Shown: piece after piece, positions 50,358 through 56,040 of the stretch
Layout of the letters: every line of letters starts with the position of its first letter
How positions within the stretch are numbered: position 1 is the stretch's first letter
Assembly: GCA_964634685.1 (NCBI GenBank)
Contig: CAZWLD010000012.1
Span: 1-56,040, forward strand
Length of the DNA: 56,040 bases
Source of the DNA: CAZWLD01 sp964634685
GTDB taxonomy: Bacteria > Bacillota_I > Bacilli_A > Acholeplasmatales > JAEDCM01
Direction: 5' to 3'
Notes under the pieces: model-generated
Seen by the model: only the letters and a program-made list of their open reading frames with translations
Told to the model about the DNA's origin: nothing
The model's database searches: none
Position numbers and translations under genes: made by a program

Positions 50358-51230
50358 TCACTTCCCACTAATTTCATCAAGAATATTTTGAACTTCTTCA
50401 TCAAAAGTCATCCAAAAATAAATAGTTAAATAATACTTGGCCATTTCAAAATTATCTTCATTATAATAATTCATACCAACTTCGTACATTAAATTATAAA
50501 CCTCTTCATCATAATCAGTAAAAATTCCATTTTCATCAAGGATATCAATAGCCTCATCAAAATCAATCTTTTCAAAATCATCATCTGAATCTTCTAATTC
50601 TTCACAATACTCAACGCTCATTGTATAGCAAGCATTCGCTAAATCATCATCCCTTAGCATCGAAAAATTACAAGCAAGAAGCATAAAATAGCTTCCAACA
50701 TTGTCAAAATCAATTTCATAACAAAGAGCTTTATTTACCACATCAATAGCTTCATTATATTCATCAATTTTGAAATAATACTCGCCTAATGCATAAATAG
50801 ATTCATAAGTATAAGGATTTAGCTCATAAGCCTTTAGTAAATAATATTCCGCTTCATCTAATAAATCTTGCTCAACTAATTTGTTACCATACAATGCATA
50901 ATATTGATGAAATGGTTCGTTTAAAATAACACCATCAAAATCCTCAATTGCCGTCGCAATTAAGGAAAGATAATCATCTCCGTTTGTTAAAACATTCTTT
51001 AATTTAGGAACACCAATTCTTTCACATTCCATTACTATTTCTTTAATAGTATCTACATCATCATTCTCCATCGCAATATAAAAACGATCATAGCGATTAT
51101 GGAAATCATCAAACGAAAATCCATCGTTAGAATTCTTTAAAACGTAAATAATATCATCATTTGAAAATTCATCCCTATTTTGGGCAATCATATTAATATC
51201 CTTAACGGTATTTCCTGTAAAATTTTTCAT
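50358..51230 (-). CDS. Acidic TPR-like repeat protein
   Basis: 290 residues, very acidic, with TPR-like helix pairs (YYLLKAYELNPYTYESIYALG, then DEYNEAIDVVNKAL) in the middle. No catalytic motif. Its place between pcrA and ligA suggests a link to DNA maintenance, but TPR proteins are general adaptors. RBS TAGGAGG is strong. Confidence 0.65.
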   Translation of the reverse strand: MKNFTGNTVKDINMIAQNRDEFSNDDIIYVLKNSNDGFSFDDFHNRYDRFYIAMENDDVDTIKEIVMECERIGVPKLKNVLTNGDDYLSLIATAIEDFDGVILNEPFHQYYALYGNKLVEQDLLDEAEYYLLKAYELNPYTYESIYALGEYYFKIDEYNEAIDVVNKALCYEIDFDNVGSYFMLLACNFSMLRDDDLANACYTMSVEYCEELEDSDDDFEKIDFDEAIDILDENGIFTDYDEEVYNLMYEVGMNYYNEDNFEMAKYYLTIYFWMTFDEEVQNILDEISGK

Positions 51231-51239
51231 AAAAACCTC

Positions 51240-53360
51240 CTATAGTTTTCTAATTGAAGGATGAGTTGACAAAAGCTTTTTAATTCCATATGGAACCCCA
51301 AAGGCCACCGTGATGATATCATTCGCAACCTGGACAATAACACCATCGCCAAAAGCCTGGTGATTAATTTTATCCCCAACGGCAAAGCTTGTTTTCGGTG
51401 CTTTACTTAAAGCCTGACGAATTGTTTCATTGGAATTAGTCTTCTTAACCGTTCTTTTCTCTTCAATTTTCTTATTTAAATTTTTAACATATTTCGTGTC
51501 AATTTCCATAATAAAGGATGATGGTCGATTAAATTTCGTTTCCCCGTAAAGCATTCTGGATTCCGCACAGGTTAAGTATAAAAGCTTTCGAGCACGCGTA
51601 ATTCCAACATAGCATACACGCCTCTCCTCCTCTAGCTCCTTCGGATCTAAAGCGCAGCTCCAGGATGGAAAAACATTTTCCTCCATTGCCATCATAAAGA
51701 CAACATCGAACTCTAATCCCTTAGCCTGATGATAGGTCATCATTTTTACTGAATCCTCCTCAGGCTCGTAATCAGTGTCAACCTTGAGGGCTAATTCATT
51801 AAGCAATGACTCAAGCTTTTCGATGTCTGAGCCTTCATAGAATTCATAAGCATTAGCCATAATTGACTTGAATTCTTTAATGTTATCTAAGCGATCCTCG
51901 CCCTCTTCGCCTTCCTCCTTGAGCATTTGATCATATCCCGTTTTCCGAATGACGAAATCAACATAATCCTTGAACTGTAAATTAGGAAGCTCCTCCTTCA
52001 TTTCCATAATCAATTGACGGAATTTAAATAAACGCTCCATCGAAGCCTTTGGTAGAGATGAACCGCCAATTGCCTCCATAAAAGGAAGATTATTCGCATA
52101 GGCATAGTCAACCAATTTTGAAAATGTCTCCTTACCAATTCCTCTTTTGGGGACATTATAAACTCTTTTAAAGGCCCATGGACTACTTGGATTAACTAAT
52201 AATCGTAAATAAGCAATTAAATCCTTGATTTCTCTTCTTGAAAAGAAAGGAACACCACCGTAGATAACATAGGGAACACCCATTCGATTGAAAATTTCCT
52301 CGAGGTTTCTGCTCATTGCATTAGCTCGATAAAAAATAGCAATATCGCTGTAGTGATAGCCATTTCGAATTAAGCGATCAATTTCACTAACAATATAGGT
52401 TGTCTCCTCATAGGATGAGGAAAGACGATTAAAGGTTATTAAGGCTCCATCACCATTCTCACAAAACAATTCCTTTTTGACGCGATTGCGATTATTTTTA
52501 ATAACGCAGTTCGCAACATTCAAAATATTTTGGGTTGAACGATAATTTTGATTCAAAATAATCTGCTTACAGTCTTTATAATCGCGGAAAAAATAATTGA
52601 TATTTTCAACCTTAGCTCCTCGCCAGCTATAAATTGATTGGTCTTGGTCGCCGACAATAAAAATATTTTTATGCTTAGCCGCAAGAAGACCAATTAACTC
52701 ATATTGAAGAGTATTAGTGTCTTGGAATTCATCAACTAAAATATATTGAAATAATTCCTGATAATGCTCTAAAACGCGAGGATATTCGGTAAATAAACGA
52801 TATGTTAACAATAATAAGTCATCAAAATCCAAAACTCCATCCTGCATTAAGGCACTTTGATAATTATTATATAAAAGATCTAAAACGCGAATTTTATTTT
52901 CATCAATCGAAACGCTATCTTTATTCTTTTTTTTCGAAATATAGGTTTTAACATAACGAGGAGGATATTCTTTACTATCAATATTTAAGCTTTTAAGCAA
53001 ATCCTTAATAACTAAAAGCGAATCATCCTCATCTAATATTTCAAAATTTCTTGGATAATCAAGATATGATATATGCTCTCTTAAAATACGTGCCCCCATT
53101 GAATGGAAGGTTGAAACCCAAAGCTTTTTGGCTTGATCACCAACCATATTATAAACACGATCCTTCATTTCTTGCGCCGCTTTATTTGTAAAGGTAACAG
53201 CTAAAATACTATTAGCGCTAATTCCTAATTCAATTAAATAAGCAATTCGATAGGTTAACACTCTTGTTTTTCCGGATCCGGCTCCGGCAATAACCATTAC
53301 TGGTCCTTCTGTTTCTAACACAGCTTCCTTTTGACGATCATTTAATGATTGTAAATCCAT
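51240..53360 (-). CDS. pcrA: ATP-dependent DNA helicase PcrA/UvrD
   Basis: 706 residues with UvrD-family motifs: AGAGSGKTRVLTYR (Walker A), LVDEFQDTN, VGDQDQSIYSWRGA, NYRST, MTYHQAKGLEFDVVF and ITRARKLLYL. The C-terminal PcrA tail (AVGDKINHQAFGDGVI) binds RNA polymerase in Bacillus. Unwinds DNA 3'-5' in repair and plasmid replication. Confidence 0.96.
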   Translation of the reverse strand: MDLQSLNDRQKEAVLETEGPVMVIAGAGSGKTRVLTYRIAYLIELGISANSILAVTFTNKAAQEMKDRVYNMVGDQAKKLWVSTFHSMGARILREHISYLDYPRNFEILDEDDSLLVIKDLLKSLNIDSKEYPPRYVKTYISKKKNKDSVSIDENKIRVLDLLYNNYQSALMQDGVLDFDDLLLLTYRLFTEYPRVLEHYQELFQYILVDEFQDTNTLQYELIGLLAAKHKNIFIVGDQDQSIYSWRGAKVENINYFFRDYKDCKQIILNQNYRSTQNILNVANCVIKNNRNRVKKELFCENGDGALITFNRLSSSYEETTYIVSEIDRLIRNGYHYSDIAIFYRANAMSRNLEEIFNRMGVPYVIYGGVPFFSRREIKDLIAYLRLLVNPSSPWAFKRVYNVPKRGIGKETFSKLVDYAYANNLPFMEAIGGSSLPKASMERLFKFRQLIMEMKEELPNLQFKDYVDFVIRKTGYDQMLKEEGEEGEDRLDNIKEFKSIMANAYEFYEGSDIEKLESLLNELALKVDTDYEPEEDSVKMMTYHQAKGLEFDVVFMMAMEENVFPSWSCALDPKELEEERRVCYVGITRARKLLYLTCAESRMLYGETKFNRPSSFIMEIDTKYVKNLNKKIEEKRTVKKTNSNETIRQALSKAPKTSFAVGDKINHQAFGDGVIVQVANDIITVAFGVPYGIKKLLSTHPSIRKL

Positions 53361-53364
53361 AATC

Positions 53365-53769
53365 CTACTCCCTTGTTTCTAAGATTTTTGCGACCGCTAG
53401 CGGCTCAAAAACATTACGCAAAATAATGATATCATCCGCCGTGTGAATAAATATTTTTCCAGCGTGACGATTTAAATAATAGACCTTTGTGTCAACACTA
53501 ACAATAGCACTTTTTCTAATATGCTTCTTTTTCCCAAAATAAAGGTAGATGTTTAAATCCTTACGGTCACCAACAATAATTGTCTTAGGACCAATTACTT
53601 TATAAATAAAAACAAATAAATAATATCCAAAAACAACTGATAACGCGACAATAAAAGGAATTTCTGAAGAAAATTTGATTATCCAAACGACAAGAATTAT
53701 AAATAATAAAATAGCTGTAAAAAGATGTTGGATAATTGAAGAATCACTTCTTTTCGCTAATACTTTCAT
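53365..53769 (-). CDS. Small membrane protein with PH-like domain, unknown function
   Basis: 134 residues: two membrane helices (about 17-35 and 39-56) then a small beta domain (TIIVGDRKDLNIYLYFGKKKHI, IFIHTADDIIIL) that resembles bacterial PH domains of the YdbS/YdbT type. It is 4 bp before pcrA and after the glnS terminator; GGAGG precedes the ATG. Confidence 0.6.
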   Translation of the reverse strand: MKVLAKRSDSSIIQHLFTAILLFIILVVWIIKFSSEIPFIVALSVVFGYYLFVFIYKVIGPKTIIVGDRKDLNIYLYFGKKKHIRKSAIVSVDTKVYYLNRHAGKIFIHTADDIIILRNVFEPLAVAKILETRE

Positions 53770-53792
53770 ACCAAAAAACCTCCACTTTTTAG

Positions 53793-53819
53793 GAAAAAAG
53801 AGGATGAAATAATCATCCT
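53793..53819 (-). terminator. Terminator of glnS
   Basis: AGGATGA / TCATCCT (53801-53807 with 53813-53819), then CTTTTTT on the minus strand, at the glnS stop codon. Confidence 0.8.
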
Positions 53820-55449
53820 ACTTAAATGTTGATTTTAATTCAACTGTTCGGTTAAATACTAAATGATCAGGCTTTGAATCGTAATCAGTTGTAAAATAAC
53901 CATTACGTAAAAATTGATAATGATCTAAAGCCTTTGTATCCTTTAATGAATTTTCAACAAATCCATTAACCTTAGTCCAAGAATTGGGATTAAGCTTATC
54001 AATAAAATTCTTATCTGAATCTTGATCATCAATCATCAATGGCTCAAATAAATTGAAGGTCGCAGGAATTGCGGTTGTGGCTTCAACGAAATGAATCGTT
54101 CCATTTGGCTTACGCTCATTAAATCCACTACCACTCTTCGTTTGTGGGTCATATGTACAATGGATTTCCTTGATTTCATCACCATCATAGATAATCTCAT
54201 TACATTTAATGAAATAGGCGTTAAATAAACGAACCTCAACATCCTTAGCGAGACGCTTCCAATGCTTGTTTGGCTTTTCTGGTACAAAGTCTTCTCTTTC
54301 AATATAGAGATTACGAGAGAAGGCAATTTTTCTGGTGCCTAGTTCTTCATTTTCAACATTGTTAAAGGCATCAAGATATTCGATTTCTCCTTCAGGATAA
54401 TTTGTAATAACAACCTTTAACGGATTTAATACCGCCATCGGACGATTGGCCTTTAGCTTAAGATCCTCTCTTAAAAAATGATCAAGCATATCTGAAGACA
54501 CCGTTGAATTGATTCGGGAAAGACCTGTTTCAATAATGAAGTTTTTAATTGATTCAGGTGTAAATCCTCGACGCTTTAGTCCAACTAATGTTGGCATACG
54601 TGGATCATCATAGCCTGTAACATATCCTCCATCCACAAGCATTTTTAAATATCTTTTACTCATAATAGTATTGGTAATATTTAAGCGACCAAATTCATAT
54701 TGATGAGGAATATGCTCACATTCACAATTTTCAACAACCCAATCATATAAAGGACGATGGTTATCGTATTCTAAGCTACAGCATGAATGCGTAATTCCTT
54801 CGAAAGCATCTTGTAAAGGGTGAGCGAAGTCATACATTGGATAGATACACCATTTATCACCTGTTTGATGATGAGTCGTATGAATAATACGATATAAAGC
54901 TGGGTCTCTTAAATTGATATTTGGGCTTGCCATATCAATTTTAGCTCTCAAAGTCTTAGCTCCATCCGGATAAACACCGTTTTTCATTTCCTCAAAAAGC
55001 TTTAAATTTTCCTCAACGCTTCGATTACGATACGGTGAATCTTTTCCTGGTTCATTTAAGGTACCACGGTATTTGCTCATTTCCTCTTGTGATAAATCAC
55101 ATACATAGGCTAAGCCCTTTTTAATTAAAAGAATAGCCTTTTCGTAAGTTGCGTCAAAATAATTTGATCCAAAAAAGACATTAGCAAAATCATAGCCAAG
55201 CCATCTGATATCATCCTTGATGGCTTCAACAAATTCTTGATCTTCCTTTACTGGATTAGTATCATCGAATCGTAAATTGGTTCTACCACCAAAATTTTTC
55301 GCTAATTCAAAGTTGGTAATAATAGCTCTAGCGTGTCCTATATGTAAATATGCATTAGGCTCAGGCGGAAAACGAGTAACAATTTCCTTTACTCTTCCAC
55401 TCTCTAAATCATTAGCCATAATTGTTTTAATAAAATTTGAATTTTCCAC
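53818..55449 (-). CDS. glnS: Glutaminyl-tRNA synthetase
   Basis: 543 residues of the class I enzyme with RFPPEPNAYLHIGHARA (HIGH), the DTNP segment, ITHSCCSLEYDNHRPLYDW (specificity region) and IMSKRYLK (KMSKS-like MSKR). This charges tRNA-Gln directly, in contrast with most Bacillota, which use GluRS plus GatCAB. GlnRS is known in some Bacilli and Clostridia and is usually attributed to transfer. The start is GTG at 55449, 9 nt after AGGAAG. Confidence 0.95.
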   Translation of the reverse strand: MENSNFIKTIMANDLESGRVKEIVTRFPPEPNAYLHIGHARAIITNFELAKNFGGRTNLRFDDTNPVKEDQEFVEAIKDDIRWLGYDFANVFFGSNYFDATYEKAILLIKKGLAYVCDLSQEEMSKYRGTLNEPGKDSPYRNRSVEENLKLFEEMKNGVYPDGAKTLRAKIDMASPNINLRDPALYRIIHTTHHQTGDKWCIYPMYDFAHPLQDAFEGITHSCCSLEYDNHRPLYDWVVENCECEHIPHQYEFGRLNITNTIMSKRYLKMLVDGGYVTGYDDPRMPTLVGLKRRGFTPESIKNFIIETGLSRINSTVSSDMLDHFLREDLKLKANRPMAVLNPLKVVITNYPEGEIEYLDAFNNVENEELGTRKIAFSRNLYIEREDFVPEKPNKHWKRLAKDVEVRLFNAYFIKCNEIIYDGDEIKEIHCTYDPQTKSGSGFNERKPNGTIHFVEATTAIPATFNLFEPLMIDDQDSDKNFIDKLNPNSWTKVNGFVENSLKDTKALDHYQFLRNGYFTTDYDSKPDHLVFNRTVELKSTFK

Positions 55450-55470
55450 AATAAATCACTTCCTTTAATT

Positions 55471-55499
55471 ATTATATCAAATATTATATTAAAATAAAA
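55471..55499 (-). promoter_or_regulatory. Probable glnS promoter
   Basis: TATAAT at 55471-55476 on the minus strand with a weak TTTTAT at the -35 position. A second TATAAT-like site lies close upstream. No T-box is visible. Confidence 0.4.
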
Positions 55500-55517
55500 T
55501 AATTAGTTTAGTTATGA

Positions 55518-55560
55518 AAGCATTTTTAATTTTTTTAAATAACTTTCATTAAAAATGCTT
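55518..55560. repeat. 13-bp perfect inverted repeat
   Basis: AAGCATTTTTAAT and ATTAAAAATGCTT with a 17-nt spacer, in the gap between the remnant and glnS. There is no good T tract, so I do not call it a terminator. Confidence 0.5.
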
Positions 55561-55570
55561 GTAATCTCAT

Positions 55571-55719
55571 CTATTTTGCTCCTCTAGCTAAATTAGCTAT
55601 TTTTTTAAAAATTTCATTATCTTTATAAAAAGTAGCATAATAAAGAAGTCCTTCAAATTCCTAATTATTTTTATCTATTATAGTTCGAATGACTTCATAT
55701 ATTTCATCTCCTCGTATGC
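55571..55719 (-). pseudogene. Gene remnant with one in-frame stop
   Basis: One frame reads SIRGDEIYEVIRTIIDKNN, a stop at 55661-55663, then EFEGLLYYATFYKDNEIFKK and IANLARGAK to a TAG at 55571. The helical, gene-like composition on both sides of a single stop suggests the tail of a decayed gene. Family not recognised. Confidence 0.35.
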
Positions 55720-56009
55720 TTTAGTTATAATTATGCTAAATTAATTCCTAATATATTAACTTTAATATAACATAATAATGTATGGCTTTTTTTATTTTCA
55801 ATTACTTATTTAGAATTTATTCAAATTATTTGATAGATTTTCCTTATAATATTTGATAAATTGTTGTTTGTCAACATTATTCAAATATCACGGAAAAGCT
55901 TTTTCTTTTGCTTATAAAAAAAATAGTATAAGCCAATGTAGAACGGCATTTTATATAAATAATTATTTTAAATTGTTTTTTCAGTATATTAAAACAATCG
56001 GAGTATAAT
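55720..56009. other. AT-rich intergenic DNA, no gene seen
   Basis: No credible ORF in six frames, no hairpin terminator and no RNA gene that I can recognise. It is probably the upstream region of a rightward gene beyond the window. Confidence 0.5.
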
Positions 56010-56038
56010 TTTACATTAAAAAGCTCCTTTTGTATAAT
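56010..56038 (+). promoter_or_regulatory. Strong rightward promoter at the window edge
   Basis: TTTACA, 17 nt, TATAAT ending two bases before the end of the window. It must serve a gene or RNA outside. Confidence 0.75.
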
Positions 56039-56040
56039 GG

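Noticed and set aside
33..55449. UGA recoded as Trp, as in mycoplasmas
   Set aside because: Trp is encoded by TGG in the conserved genes, and TGA stops end genes at expected lengths (for example at 50358 and 36581).

Overview
This is an AT-rich chromosomal window, probably from an uncultured host-associated member of the Bacillota (class Bacilli; an Erysipelotrichales- or RF39-like lineage is my guess from gene content, not a proven placement). The low-GC Gram-positive signs are: HPr kinase, a rapZ/mgfK/whiA block, FakB/DegV, AcpS, Lgt, TTGACA/TATAAT promoters, GGAGG ribosome sites, BspA-type surface proteins and a stand-alone GlnRS. The standard code with TGA as stop fits every gene. Most genes lie on the minus strand and are read right to left.

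Layout. (1) 33-4978 (-): two MATE exporters, an AEC permease, a P-loop nucleoside-kinase-like protein and a GNAT acetyltransferase broken by a one-base slip in an A8/T8 tract. (2) 5065-10203 (-): a radical SAM/SPASM enzyme abutting a membrane protein with a (Cys-Ala)6 tail, then a large beta-helix-like surface protein. (3) 10273-14396 (-): condensation-fold acyltransferase, zinc-ribbon membrane protein and HSL-like esterase, then a DUF2779 nuclease. (4) 14513-17587 (+): HTH/repeat protein, membrane partner, ilvE. (5) 17606-23875 (-): DegV with a MarR regulator, AbrB with an ABC-2 exporter, a nicotinamidase/hydrolase/nitroreductase operon, a membrane-anchored trypsin-like protease, and a 90-residue possible chimera. 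(6) 24014-25180: a roughly 500-nt structured RNA whose ends pair (candidate ROOL-like), a second possible small RNA on the other strand, and tRNA-Ser(GCT). (7) 25262-31408: tex, envelope lipoproteins, DUF378, and a tandem lipoprotein duplication.

(8) 31517-38540 (-): a ten-gene run vanZ-like, membrane protein, hprK, lgt, ppaX, trxB, rapZ C-terminal domain only, mgfK, whiA, acpS. (9) 38541-44793: a recombination scar (94-bp direct repeat around an AlbA_2-type gene remnant) and three secreted or surface proteins, including an LRR lipoprotein with a recent internal duplication. (10) 44938-55449 (-): a genome-maintenance run glnS, PH-like membrane protein, pcrA, TPR protein, ligA, uvrA, HAM1-type NTP pyrophosphatase. 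The last 590 bp hold a gene remnant and a strong rightward promoter at the very edge.

The two most unusual items are the structured RNA locus at 24.0-24.75 kb and the radical SAM/(Cys-Ala)6 pair at 5.1-7.4 kb. All calls come from reading the sequence and from family knowledge; no database search was run.
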